A DNA stretch of 64,000 bases from CAWDCV01 sp963728125 (GCA_963728125.1 CAVSIZ010000015.1:62001-126000), one strand, 5' to 3'; positions 33,171-41,345 are shown, counted from the first letter of the stretch. Numbers and translations are program-made. Notes: a model not told the origin generated them from the letters alone.

Positions 33171-35090
33171 CTAGGGCTGGTCAGGTACGCCCGCGAGAAA
33201 CGCCGCGGCCACCGGTCCGGCGTCGGCGCCACCTGCGCCGCCGTCCTCGAGCAACACCGCAAAGGCGAGCTCGCCGCGGTAGCCGATGATCCATGCGTGG
33301 GTGCGCGGCGGCGTCTCGGCGCCGAACTCTGCTGTGCCCGTCTTCGCCGCCACCGGCGTCGTCGACTGCTGGAGCGCCGACGCGGTGCCCTCCTGCACGG
33401 TGCGTGCCATCAGCGAGCGCAGCGTCTCCGCGACACGTCCGTCCAGTGGCGGGATAGCCGCCGCGTCGGTCGGCGCCTGGTCGGGCAGCAGCACCGGCGT
33501 ACGGAACTGACCGGACTGCACGGTGGCCGCGACCAGCGCCATCGACAGTGGGCTCGCAAGGGTCTTCGCCTGCCCGATCGCGGCGGCCGCCCGGTCGACG
33601 TCCGAGGCAGGCGCGGGCACCTCGCCGCCAAAGGCACGGACGCCAAGGTCCCAGGTCGTTCCCAGGCCAAACGCCCGCGCTGCGTCCGGAAGGGCCGCCG
33701 CCGGCAGGTCGTCCGCGAGCGACACGAACGCGGTGTTGCACGACCTGATGAAGTCGGTGCTGAACGGGACGTCGCCGAGCGCCAGCCCGCCGGCGTTGCT
33801 GAAGCGCTTTCCGCTCACCGTGACCTCGGCCGGGCAGGCGACCGTGGCCTCAGGGTCGAGACCCCGGCCGAGTAGCGCAGCGGTGGTGACGACCTTGAAC
33901 GTCGACCCCGGCGGGTATCGACCGTCGAGCGCGCGGTCGACGCCGTCCGTGCCACCCGGTCCGTTCGCGGCCGCGAGGATCTGCCCGGACGTCGCATCCA
34001 CGGCGACGATCGCTGCCGGCGTGGGCACCTGGGCGAGCGCAGTCTCGGCTGCGGTCTGGACACCGAGGTCGAGTGACGTCGTCAGTGGTGTGCCGGACGT
34101 ACCAGAGATCTCGCCGAGAACCTCGAGCTCCTGACCACCCTCGCGATCGACCAGCACGATCCGACCGGACGCTGTGCCCGCCAGCTGCTGCTGGTAGGAG
34201 AACTGCAGCCCGGACAGGCCTACCTCGTCGACCTGGGACGCGGTGTCACCTGCGTTGACCAGCGCCTCCTCGGTCGCGGGTCCCACGGAGCCGAGCACCT
34301 GACGGGCGAATGTCGCGGTTGGTGCGAGCGTGCGCGTGCCGGCCCGGGTGACGACGCCGTCGAGGCCACCGAGAATGCTGGCGACCTCGCCGTAGTCGGC
34401 TTCGCGCAGTGTGATGACGTCGACGAACGCGTCCGGCTTGGCGGCCGCCACCCGCTCCTGGACGCGCGCGACGTCGACGCCGAGCCGGCCGGCCAGCGTG
34501 GCGTACACGGTGGTGGGGTCGGTCAGGCGCTGCGGCTCGATGCCGACGAAGACGACCGGGCGCTCTTCCATCAGCGGGCGGCCCGCGCGGTCGAGTACTG
34601 CGGCTCGCGTCGGCAGTTCGCGCACGCGCGACAGCCGGGTCTCGGGCGTCAGCCGGGGATGGATGACGGCCGGACTCCAGATCACCTGCCACTCGTCTGT
34701 CTCGCCCTGCTCCTGGATCCGGCGGAGGCTGACCTGGCCGTCGTACGTCCAGTCGCCCAGGCTGGCGAGGCTCAAAGTGGCGCGGTACGGGATGGTCCGC
34801 TCCGCCGCGTCGGCGTCGTCGGCATCCTCGGGCGACGGCGACGCCTCGATGTCGGCTGCGGTGACGCGCAGCCCGTCGCGTGCCTCGGTGAGTTGAGCCT
34901 GCGCCGCTGGCGCGTCGTCGGTGAGCGCGGCGGCGGCCTCGTCGTCGCCCGCCGCCCAGGCGGTGAGGAACTCCTGCGCCGTGTCCAGGGCAAGATCGCT
35001 GCTGTCAGACGTGCACCCAGCCACGGTTGGCACGAGCAAGAGCACGCCGAGCGCGAGCGTCGTGGCGATGCGACGACGGAGAGTGCGCAT
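33171..35090 (-). CDS. lipoprotein class B penicillin-binding protein (MecA_N type)
   Basis: 639 residues. A lipoprotein signal ends LLLVPTVAGC. An NTF2-like MecA_N domain covers about 30-150, and a PBP dimer domain about 160-310 (TRAAVLDRAGRPLMEERPVV). The transpeptidase has SxxK PPGSTFKVV at about 395, SxN RSCNTAFVSL at about 450 and KTGTAEFG at about 581. All catalytic residues are intact. It crosslinks peptidoglycan outside the membrane and resembles mycobacterial PbpLipo and MecA-like, beta-lactam-tolerant PBPs. Confidence 0.9.
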   Translation of the reverse strand: MRTLRRRIATTLALGVLLLVPTVAGCTSDSSDLALDTAQEFLTAWAAGDDEAAAALTDDAPAAQAQLTEARDGLRVTAADIEASPSPEDADDADAAERTIPYRATLSLASLGDWTYDGQVSLRRIQEQGETDEWQVIWSPAVIHPRLTPETRLSRVRELPTRAAVLDRAGRPLMEERPVVFVGIEPQRLTDPTTVYATLAGRLGVDVARVQERVAAAKPDAFVDVITLREADYGEVASILGGLDGVVTRAGTRTLAPTATFARQVLGSVGPATEEALVNAGDTASQVDEVGLSGLQFSYQQQLAGTASGRIVLVDREGGQELEVLGEISGTSGTPLTTSLDLGVQTAAETALAQVPTPAAIVAVDATSGQILAAANGPGGTDGVDRALDGRYPPGSTFKVVTTAALLGRGLDPEATVACPAEVTVSGKRFSNAGGLALGDVPFSTDFIRSCNTAFVSLADDLPAAALPDAARAFGLGTTWDLGVRAFGGEVPAPASDVDRAAAAIGQAKTLASPLSMALVAATVQSGQFRTPVLLPDQAPTDAAAIPPLDGRVAETLRSLMARTVQEGTASALQQSTTPVAAKTGTAEFGAETPPRTHAWIIGYRGELAFAVLLEDGGAGGADAGPVAAAFLAGVPDQP

Positions 35091-35219
35091 GATCGGCAGC
35101 GTATTGCGTCACTTCGGCGACACGGCGGCGGGAATCCCACAGCCGCTCCGCCGGCCTCCGTACGATGAGCCGGCGCATGCACGCCGCGCGTACGCCGACG
35201 AGCTTGACCGAGGAGACCG

Positions 35220-35528
35220 ATGGATCCCGCCGCGACCCTGCCCGACGCCGTCACGACGCGTACCCCGGAGGCGCCGCAGCAGATCAGTTCGCGGGACCAG
35301 GAGATCCTCGCCTTCGAGCGGCAGTGGTGGAAGTACGCGGGGGCGAAGGAGCAGGCGATCCGGGACCTGTTCGACATGTCGGCGACGCGCTACTACCAGC
35401 TGCTCAATTCGCTCATCGACAACCCGGCAGCGCTGGCCCACGACCCGATGCTCGTCAAGCGGCTGCGACGGCTGCGGACTGCTCGCCAGCGGCAGCGGTC
35501 CGCGCGTCGGCTCGGCCTCGAGGCCTGA
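35220..35528 (+). CDS. DUF3263 helix-turn-helix protein
   Basis: 102 residues. The DUF3263 core is ISSRDQEILAFERQWWKYAG, then KEQAIRDLFDMSATRYYQLL and a basic tail (KRLRRLRTARQRQRSARR). The family is widespread in actinobacteria and has a helix-turn-helix shape, so DNA binding is assumed. GAGGAGACCG lies just upstream of the ATG. It is followed 15 bases later by the LytR_C protein; the two commonly travel together with otsA in this phylum. Confidence 0.85.
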   Translation: MDPAATLPDAVTTRTPEAPQQISSRDQEILAFERQWWKYAGAKEQAIRDLFDMSATRYYQLLNSLIDNPAALAHDPMLVKRLRRLRTARQRQRSARRLGLEA

Positions 35529-35543
35529 CGCCGGCGGCGACCC

Positions 35544-36179
35544 ATGGCCGAGAACGAGAGCGAGGATCGGCGGCGCGCTGTTCTTCTCCTCGTTCTCCCC
35601 TCGGTGCTCGCGCTGATTGCCGTCCTCGCCCTGATCGGTGCCTTCCTTGGACTGTTCGGCGAGCCGGTCGACGAGGAACTGACCTCGCAACCGTCGTCAG
35701 CTCCGACCGCAGCTGCAGATGCAGACAGCTCCACGTCGGCGAGTCCCGCAGCCGGGACTGCCAGTCCGACTCCACCCAGGCTGCTGATCACCCCGAGCCC
35801 GTACGTGCCCGACGAGGAAGCGTGGTCGGGATCGTCGTCGGACGACGGTTCAGATTCCGGCGCGGGCTCCGGCTCGGCCAAGGAGGCCGGCTCGGGGACA
35901 CGGCCGCTGCCCGTCTATGTCCTCAACCAGACCACCCGCCAAGGGTTGGCGGCTGCCGTGGCCGAGGACATCGAGTCAGCGGGGTGGAGCGTCACGAAGG
36001 TGTCCTGGTGGCGCGGGCGGGTGCCATCGACCACGGTCTACTACCCGGCCGGGTACGAGAGCGCGGCCGAGGCGCTGTCCGCGGCGTTCCCTGCTATTGA
36101 CCGCGTGCGGCCGCGGGTGGCGCCGATGCCCGACGATGCGCTGACGGTGATCCTGTGCAAGGAGTACCCCGAGGTATAG
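35544..36179 (+). CDS. LytR C-terminal-domain membrane protein
   Basis: 211 residues. A single membrane anchor (AVLLLVLPSVLALIAVLALI at about 12-31) is followed by a Ser/Thr/Pro/Ala-rich spacer at about 45-120 and then a compact LytR_C domain (LPVYVLNQTTRQGLAAAVAE; VSWWRGRVPSTTVYYPAGY). The domain lies outside the cell. LytR_C domains occur beside LCP ligases of wall polymers and alone as here; a wall-polymer role is inferred. No catalytic residues are obvious. Confidence 0.85.
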   Translation: MAENESEDRRRAVLLLVLPSVLALIAVLALIGAFLGLFGEPVDEELTSQPSSAPTAAADADSSTSASPAAGTASPTPPRLLITPSPYVPDEEAWSGSSSDDGSDSGAGSGSAKEAGSGTRPLPVYVLNQTTRQGLAAAVAEDIESAGWSVTKVSWWRGRVPSTTVYYPAGYESAAEALSAAFPAIDRVRPRVAPMPDDALTVILCKEYPEV

Positions 36180-36186
36180 CGGGCTG

Positions 36187-37008
36187 ATGAGCCTCCCGGT
36201 CCCCACCACAGCCCACGGCAGGGCGGGCCTCGCCGCGCTCCTCGCCGATCCTGCGCGCGCGCTCGTCGGGCTGGACTTCGACGGGACGCTGGCACCGATC
36301 GTGGCGGACCCGGCGCAGGCGCGTGCCCTCCCCTCGGCAGCACCGGTGCTGCGCCAGCTCGGTGAGCGCATCGGGACGGTGGCGATCATCACCGGTCGAC
36401 CGGCCGCGCTCGCCGTGGAGTACGCCGGCCTGGACCGGCTGCCGCCGGTCGACGGGCTGCTCGTCCTCGGTCACTACGGCGCCGAGCGCTGGAACGCGGC
36501 GACCGGCGAGGTGACGTCCCCGCCGGAGCATCCGGGCATCGCCCCGGCCCGCGCCGCGGTGGACGACTTGACGCTTCCCGAGGGCGTCTGGATCGAGGAC
36601 AAGGGCCGGTCCTTCGCCGTGCACACCCGCCGCGCCGCCGAACCGGCCGCTGCGTTCGCTGGGCTGCGTCCGGCGCTTGAAGACATCGCCGTTCGGCACG
36701 ACCTGCACCTGGAGCTCGGCCGACTCGTACTCGAGCTGCGACCGCCAGGCGTCGACAAGGGCGGGGCACTTGCCGAGCTCGTCGAGGAGCGCGGTGCCCG
36801 CACCATCGTGTTCATCGGTGACGACCTGGGCGACCTGGCCGCGTTCCGTACGGTGGCACGCCTTCGCGCCGAGGGGTTCGCCGGGCTCGCCGTCTGCAGC
36901 GGCTCGGCCGAGGTGCCCGAGCTCGCCGACGACACCGACCTGGTCGTCGACGGCCCGGAAGGCGTCGTGGCCTTTCTCTCCGCCCTCGCCGACACCCTTT
37001 CTGCCTGA
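36187..37008 (+). CDS. otsB: trehalose-6-phosphate phosphatase
   Basis: 273 residues of HAD fold: LDFDGTLAPIVADPAQARAL (nucleophile Asp and phosphate loop), VAIITGRP (motif II Thr), GHYGAERWN, and motif IV FIGDDLGDLAAF. It hydrolyses trehalose 6-phosphate to trehalose in the cytoplasm, completing the OtsA-OtsB route. The synthase is encoded convergently just downstream, separated by a symmetrical terminator. ATG at 36187, eight bases after the LytR_C stop. Confidence 0.9.
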   Translation: MSLPVPTTAHGRAGLAALLADPARALVGLDFDGTLAPIVADPAQARALPSAAPVLRQLGERIGTVAIITGRPAALAVEYAGLDRLPPVDGLLVLGHYGAERWNAATGEVTSPPEHPGIAPARAAVDDLTLPEGVWIEDKGRSFAVHTRRAAEPAAAFAGLRPALEDIAVRHDLHLELGRLVLELRPPGVDKGGALAELVEERGARTIVFIGDDLGDLAAFRTVARLRAEGFAGLAVCSGSAEVPELADDTDLVVDGPEGVVAFLSALADTLSA

Positions 37009-37010
37009 CT

Positions 37011-37052
37011 TGTCCGAACGCCGTGCACCTATAGCGTCACCACGTTCGGACA
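37011..37052. terminator. bidirectional terminator between otsB and otsA
   Basis: TGTCCGAACG (37011-37020) and CGTTCGGACA (37043-37052) are perfect 10-base complements around a 22-base loop, between two converging stop codons. No T-run is present, which is common for actinobacterial hairpins. Confidence 0.65.
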
Positions 37053-37073
37053 GTCGCTGGGTGGACGAGCACC

Positions 37074-38513
37074 TTAGGTTCGCAACGCGTCCAGCTGGTC
37101 GGCGAACCAGCGCTGTGGCGGCAGCGCGGTCGACGCCTCGGCCAGCCGCTTGGAGCGCTCGAAGCGCTCGTCCGCGTCCATGGTCAGCGCCTCGTGCAGC
37201 GCCTCCGCGGTCGCGCTGATGTCGTACGGATTAATGACGATGGCGTCGTCGCCGAGGTCGTAGTACGCGCCGGCCTCGCGTGACAGGACCAGCGCGCAGC
37301 CGCGCTCCGATACGACAGGCACCTCCTTGGCGACGAGATTCATGCCGTCGCGCAGCGGGTTGACGATCAGCACGTCCGCCAGCCGGTATGCCGCAAGCGA
37401 GCGCGGGAAATCGTCGTCGACCTGCAGCAGCAGCGGCGTCCACTCCGCGGTCCCGAACTCGTCCTCTATCTCGCGCGCGATACGCAGCACCGACGCGGTG
37501 TACTCGCGGTACTCGGGCAGGTCGTGCCGGCTGGGGTAGGCGAACGCCACGTGCGTGACGCGGCCACGCCACTCCGGATGCGTCCGCAACAGCTCGCGGT
37601 ACGCCGCCAGCCCGCGAACGATGTTCTTCGACAGCTCCGTCCGGTCGACGCGGACGATGACGCGGGTGTCGCGCACCGACGCGAGCAGCGTCTCCCGGCG
37701 CGCCTCGACGTCCTGCTCGGCTGCCCGCCTGCGCAGGAAGTCGCCGTCCGAGCCGAGCCCGTGGACCGCGACCGTCGTGGTGTGCCCGTTCACGCTCACC
37801 GTGCGGGCGGCGCGATCGACCACAGCGTCGTCGAGACACTCGCAGCAATCCAGGAACGCGTCCGCCCAGCGCTCGCACAAGAATCCCGCGTGCTCTGCGC
37901 CGAGGATGCCGCGCAACACGTCCGCACCAACATCGTCGGGAAGCAGCCCGTAGTAGTCGGGAGTGGCCCACGGCGTGTGCGTGAAGTGGCCGATCCGGAT
38001 GTCGGGCCGTAGCTGGCGCAGCATCCGCGGCACGAGCGACAGGTGGTAGTCCTGCACCACGACGCGCGCTGCCGGCGCCGCCTCCTCGGCGAGCGCGACA
38101 GCGAAGGCTTCGTTGTACGACACGTACGCCGTCCACTCGCGACGGAAGCCGGCGTCGAAGTTGGGCGTCAGCGGGGTGTCGTACAGCAGGTGATGAACGA
38201 ACCACAGCGTCGAGTTAGCGACAGCGTTGTACGCACGCTGGAACGTCAGCGGGTCGATCTCGAGCATCCGGACGGCGAGCCCCTCGGTGTCATGCCCGGC
38301 GGAGTCGAGCCGACCGTTCGGCGCCTCGCGCGCGGCCTCCCGGTCATAGTCCGACATCGCGGTGCAGATCCACAGCGCTGCCGCGTCGCGGACGGCAGAG
38401 GTCAGCCCCGACACCAGGCCGCCGCCGCCGCGCTGCGCTGTCAGGGATCCGTCTTCGCCAGGTTGGAACGACACCGGGCCGCGATTGCTCGCGATGAGCA
38501 CCTCAGCTGTCAC
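37074..38513 (-). CDS. otsA: alpha,alpha-trehalose-phosphate synthase
   Basis: 479 residues of GT20 fold. The N-terminus VLIASNRGPVSF and GGGLVSGLTSAV carry the glucose-phosphate-binding loop. VVQDYHLSLVPRMLRQLRPD, IGHFTHTPWATPDYYGLLP and VNPLRDGMNLVAKE are core blocks of trehalose-6-phosphate synthases. It transfers glucose from UDP- or GDP-glucose to glucose 6-phosphate. Its ATG overlaps the stop of the upstream HEAKH protein by four bases. Trehalose serves as osmolyte and as a precursor of envelope lipids in some relatives. Confidence 0.93.
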   Translation of the reverse strand: MTAEVLIASNRGPVSFQPGEDGSLTAQRGGGGLVSGLTSAVRDAAALWICTAMSDYDREAAREAPNGRLDSAGHDTEGLAVRMLEIDPLTFQRAYNAVANSTLWFVHHLLYDTPLTPNFDAGFRREWTAYVSYNEAFAVALAEEAAPAARVVVQDYHLSLVPRMLRQLRPDIRIGHFTHTPWATPDYYGLLPDDVGADVLRGILGAEHAGFLCERWADAFLDCCECLDDAVVDRAARTVSVNGHTTTVAVHGLGSDGDFLRRRAAEQDVEARRETLLASVRDTRVIVRVDRTELSKNIVRGLAAYRELLRTHPEWRGRVTHVAFAYPSRHDLPEYREYTASVLRIAREIEDEFGTAEWTPLLLQVDDDFPRSLAAYRLADVLIVNPLRDGMNLVAKEVPVVSERGCALVLSREAGAYYDLGDDAIVINPYDISATAEALHEALTMDADERFERSKRLAEASTALPPQRWFADQLDALRT

Positions 38514-38947
38514 GTGGCGCGACCCGGGTGTTGTCGCTGGGCGAGGAGCGGCCGCGGCGCACGCTCGCGATAGCCACCGTCGTCGAGACCGGCCAGCCGC
38601 TCGAACACGTTACGGCTGGAGTAGTCGCGAGTCCGCAGCCACGACCACGCCGACGCGACGCCGTACATCGGCAGCATCGGCAGACCGAGGCACGCCGCCC
38701 ACTGCGTGGCGTGCTTGGCCTCGTGCTGCAGCATCCGGTCGGAGGTCAGCGCGCGCCGCGAAATGACGACGTTGCCGACGGTGAACGCAGGGTTCTTGGG
38801 GATCGGTAGCCCGTAGCCCGTGGCCAGGACCAGGCCGCCGGGACCCTTGCCGAGCCGGGCGCCACCGAGGCGAGCGATGGCAAGCCCACACAGCGTCGAC
38901 CCATTCACGGCGTTGAGAACCTGGCGAACCCGCAGGGCACGGCGCAT
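38510..38947 (-). CDS. conserved protein with HEAKH metallopeptidase-like motif
   Basis: 145 residues from ATG 38947. Conserved-looking blocks are NGSTLCGLAIARLGGARL, GLVLATGYGLPIPKNPAFTV, GNVVISRRALTSDRMLQHEAKHATQWAAC (written here in part: HEAKHATQW) and YSSRNVFERLAGLDDGGYRE. HEAKH fits HExxH zinc-protease geometry, but the protein is small and may simply bind metal. Homologues beside otsA-like genes are known to me as hypothetical. Translationally coupled to otsA. Longer starts to 39103 would enter the SAM riboswitch region. Confidence 0.65.
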   Translation of the reverse strand: MRRALRVRQVLNAVNGSTLCGLAIARLGGARLGKGPGGLVLATGYGLPIPKNPAFTVGNVVISRRALTSDRMLQHEAKHATQWAACLGLPMLPMYGVASAWSWLRTRDYSSRNVFERLAGLDDGGYRERAPRPLLAQRQHPGRAT

Positions 38948-39029
38948 CGGGTCAGTCTTCCACCGCGCTCGCACGCCGGCAGAACATCTCACCCATTGCC
39001 CGTAGAATGGCCAGCACAACAGCACACCG

Positions 39030-39131
39030 CTCATCCAGAGGGGCAGAGGGACCGGCCCGACGAAGCCCCGGCAACCATCCGCGTATGCGCGGACAGGTGC
39101 CAAATCCGACCCGCATAGCGGGAAAGATGAG
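39030..39131 (+). promoter_or_regulatory. SAM-I (S-box) riboswitch
   Basis: The stretch has the S-box layout: P1 CTCATC (39030-39035) with GATGAG (39126-39131); the core AGAGGGACCGGCCCGACGAA followed by GCCCCGGCAACC; a P3 hairpin CCGCGTATGCGCGG; the joining block AGGTGCCAAATCC; and a P4 hairpin ACCCGCATAGCGGG. All strongly conserved positions that I know are present. The 3' side of P1 overlaps GAGGAG, the ribosome site of the ATG at 39140, so SAM binding should hide it and switch translation off. A SAM-IV variant is possible but the core fits SAM-I. Confidence 0.9.
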
Positions 39132-39139
39132 GAGTCAGC

Positions 39140-40405
39140 ATGACGACGTCAGTTCAGGACGTTTCCCCGCCCAGCACCGCCGACTTCGGCTCGGCTGTTG
39201 CGCTCACCTGTCGCGAGTGCGGCGAGCGGGTTGCGCTCGGTCCGCGCTACGCCTGCGACCTGTGCTTCGGGCCGCTGGAGGTGGCGTACGACTTCGGCCC
39301 GGTCACCCGGGAGGCGATCGAGGCGGGCCCGCGCAACATCTGGCGCTACGCCTCGCTGCTCCCCGTCCCGACGTCGGTGACGCAGACCCCGAACCTCGAG
39401 CCCGGCTTCACCAAGCTGGTGCGAGCCGACCGGCTCGCCCGTGAGCTGGGATTGAGGCGGCTGTGGATCAAGGACGACAGCGGTAACCCGACGCACTCGT
39501 TCAAGGACCGCGTGGTTGCGGTGGCCCTCGCAGCCGCCCGTGAGCTGGGGTTCGCCGTGCTCGCCTGCCCCTCGACCGGCAACCTCGCCAATGCGGTCGC
39601 TGCCGCGGCTGCCCGCGCGGGGATCCGCTCGGTGGTGCTGATTCCCGCCGACCTCGAGCAACCGAAGATCGTCACCACGGCGGTGTACGGCGGGGCGCTG
39701 GTCGCCGTCGAAGGCACCTACGACGACGTCAACCGCCTCGCGTCGGAGATCGCCGGCGAGCGCGAGGACTGGGCGTTCGTCAATGTCAACGTCCGGCCCT
39801 ACTACGCCGAGGGCTCGAAGACGCTCGGGTACGAGGTCGCCGAGCAGCTCGGCTGGCGACTGCCGGAGCAGATCGTGGTGCCGATTGCCTCCGGGTCGCA
39901 GCTGACCAAGATCGACAAGGCGTTCGGCGAGCTCGGCACGCTCGGCCTGGTCGAGGCGACGCCCTATCGGGTTTTCGGCGCGCAGGCCACCGGGTGCTCG
40001 CCGGTCAGCGCGGCCTGGAAGGCCGGCCACGAGGTCGTGCGCCCGGTGCGTCCCGACACCATCGCCAAGTCGCTCGCGATCGGGAACCCAGCCGACGGGC
40101 CGTACGTGCTCGACGTCGCCCGGCGCACCGGGGGAGCGGTGGAGGACGTCAGCGACGACGAGGTCATCGAGGGCATCCAGCTGCTCGCGCGTACCGAGGG
40201 GATCTTCGCCGAGACAGCCGGCGGCGTCACGGTCGCGACGCTGCAGAAGCTGCTGCGCGACGGTCGCCTCGATCCCGACGCCGAGACGGTCGTGTTCAAC
40301 ACCGGCGACGGCCTGAAGACGCTGGACGCCGTCGCGCCGGTCGCCCGGCCCATGGCGACCATCCGACCGACGCTGAGCGCGTTTCGAGAGGCGGGGCTGC
40401 TGTGA
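39140..40405 (+). CDS. thrC: threonine synthase-like PLP enzyme with zinc ribbon, SAM-riboswitch controlled
   Basis: 421 residues of type II PLP fold. An N-terminal zinc ribbon (CRECGERVALGPRYACDLC) is followed by a TPNLEPGFTKLVRADRLA block, the PLP lysine in GNPTHSFKDRVVAVAL, the phosphate cup in CPSTGNLANAVAAAAA and a C-terminal VVFNTGDGLKTL. It would act on O-phosphohomoserine, making threonine or, with a sulfur donor, homocysteine. The stop overlaps the GTG of a MoaD/ThiS-type carrier. In Streptomyces, as I recall, the copy in this place is a second thrC in addition to the hom-thrC-thrB operon. Confidence 0.85.
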   Translation: MTTSVQDVSPPSTADFGSAVALTCRECGERVALGPRYACDLCFGPLEVAYDFGPVTREAIEAGPRNIWRYASLLPVPTSVTQTPNLEPGFTKLVRADRLARELGLRRLWIKDDSGNPTHSFKDRVVAVALAAARELGFAVLACPSTGNLANAVAAAAARAGIRSVVLIPADLEQPKIVTTAVYGGALVAVEGTYDDVNRLASEIAGEREDWAFVNVNVRPYYAEGSKTLGYEVAEQLGWRLPEQIVVPIASGSQLTKIDKAFGELGTLGLVEATPYRVFGAQATGCSPVSAAWKAGHEVVRPVRPDTIAKSLAIGNPADGPYVLDVARRTGGAVEDVSDDEVIEGIQLLARTEGIFAETAGGVTVATLQKLLRDGRLDPDAETVVFNTGDGLKTLDAVAPVARPMATIRPTLSAFREAGLL

Positions 40406-40692
40406 CCGGTTCCGGCGATGGTGTCTCCGTGCGGGTGCCCACGATCCTGCGGACCTACACCGGCGGTGCCTCAGAGGTGTCCGTGACCGGCGGCACGCTC
40501 GGCGAGGTGATCGAGTCGCTGGAGTCGTCGTACCCGGGGATCCGGACGCGGCTGCTCGACGACGACGGGCGGCTGCGCCGGTTCGTCAACGTGTACGTCG
40601 GCGACGAGGACGTGCGGTTCGCCGAGGGTCTGGCCACGCCCACCCCGGCCGGAACGTCGGTGTCGGTGATCCCGGCGGTCGCGGGCGGCTGA
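40402..40692 (+). CDS. MoaD/ThiS-family sulfur-carrier protein with GG terminus
   Basis: 96 residues from GTG 40402 in a GTGA overlap. The beta-grasp ubiquitin-like fold is seen in VRVPTILRTYTGGASEVSV, a helix LGEVIESLESSYPGIRTRLL, VNVYVGDEDVRF and the end VSVIPAVAGG. The terminal Gly-Gly is the site adenylated and thiocarboxylated in ThiS, MoaD and CysO. Its coupling to a thrC-like gene under SAM control suggests that it carries sulfide for that PLP enzyme. CysO-type cysteine synthesis is the alternative. Confidence 0.85.
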   Translation: MTGSGDGVSVRVPTILRTYTGGASEVSVTGGTLGEVIESLESSYPGIRTRLLDDDGRLRRFVNVYVGDEDVRFAEGLATPTPAGTSVSVIPAVAGG

Positions 40693-40860
40693 TCAGCGCG
40701 GGGGCCGAGCGTGCGCGCTCGCAGCTCCCGCGCCGACTGGTTCCCGCGGTACGTGATACGCCGAGCGGGGGCGTGCACAAGGAACCACCTGGGGCGTTAG
40801 CGGCGCTTCTGCGTGCGGCGTCGGACGCCTGCCCGCCTTCTGAGTCGCGTGCTTCTGGCG

Positions 40861-40916
40861 GATTGGTTCCGATGCGCGCGACACCCCGCGCGTGTCGCGC
40901 GCGAGGGAGCCAATCG
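40861..40916. terminator. large hairpin downstream of the thrC-like operon
   Basis: GCGCGCGACAC (40874-40884) and GTGTCGCGCGC (40892-40902) are perfect complements around a 7-base loop. The stem extends outward with GATTGGTTCC against GGGAGCCAATC, broken by few mismatches, to about 24 pairs. Another GCGCGACAC copy follows at 40942-40950. It may end transcription of the thrC-like operon, or be part of the inserted segment. Confidence 0.5.
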
Positions 40917-40954
40917 GTGCCCGCCGAGTGATGCCATCTCGCGCGACACGCCGC

Positions 40955-41041
40955 TCAGTGACATACGGGCCGCAACGCGAAGTAGACCTCGCGGTAGTGC
41001 TGGTAGGCGTCGTCGTATGCCGCATGTCGCTCCCGGCGGTC
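40955..41041 (-). pseudogene. C-terminal remnant of a FGGY-type sugar kinase
   Basis: The minus strand reads ERHAAYDDAYQHYREVYFAL followed by RPVCH and a stop. This is the typical end of xylulokinases and ribulokinases ('YDxxYxxYRxLYPALRP'). Nothing upstream continues the frame beyond the direct repeat copy at 41031-41066, so only about 28 codons survive. It is unrelated in position to the araB gene at 47.7 kb. Confidence 0.5.
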
Positions 41042-41141
41042 GCGGGCGGCTGATCAGCGCGGGGGCTGTTGCTGCGCGGGACGGACCGCTACCTTGTGCC
41101 CCGGCCACGGCGGCCACCGCAAACCGCACACGGGAGTGAGC

Positions 41142-41345
41142 ATGGCGCAGGGCACGGTGAAGTGGTTCAACTCGGAGAAGGGCTTCGGCTTCATCGCGGT
41201 CGATGGCGGAGCGGACGTCTTCGTCCACTACTCCGCGATCCAGCAGGACGGCTACCGCAGCCTCGATGAAGGCCAGCGGGTGGAGTTCGAGATCTCGCAG
41301 GGCCAGAAGGGTCCGCAGGCGGATCTCGTCCGCCTGGCTCCCTGA
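41142..41345 (+). CDS. cold-shock-domain protein
   Basis: 67 residues, complete CSD: MAQGTVKWFNSEKGFGFIAV with RNP1 (KGFGFI), DVFVHYSAIQ with RNP2, and SLDEGQRVEFEISQGQKGPQ. It binds single-stranded RNA or DNA and melts structure. Position before groEL parallels the Streptomyces csp-groEL2 arrangement. GGGAGTGAGC precedes the ATG. Confidence 0.95.
   Translation: MAQGTVKWFNSEKGFGFIAVDGGADVFVHYSAIQQDGYRSLDEGQRVEFEISQGQKGPQADLVRLAP

Larger units (their letters stand above)
40670..41066 (+). repeat. 36-base direct repeat flanking a 325-base insert
   Basis: Bases 40670-40705 and 41031-41066 are identical over 36 positions. The first copy spans the last codons and stop of the MoaD-like gene; the second lies 75 bases before the cold-shock gene. 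Between them are a FGGY-kinase-like C-terminal remnant (minus strand) and a large hairpin. The arrangement looks like an insertion or recombination product that duplicated its target. No transposase or terminal inverted repeats were seen. Confidence 0.8.

Noticed and set aside
40861..40950. Short GC-rich repeats suggestive of a CRISPR-like array
   Set aside because: The copies form one hairpin plus a single extra half; there are no regular spacers or cas genes.
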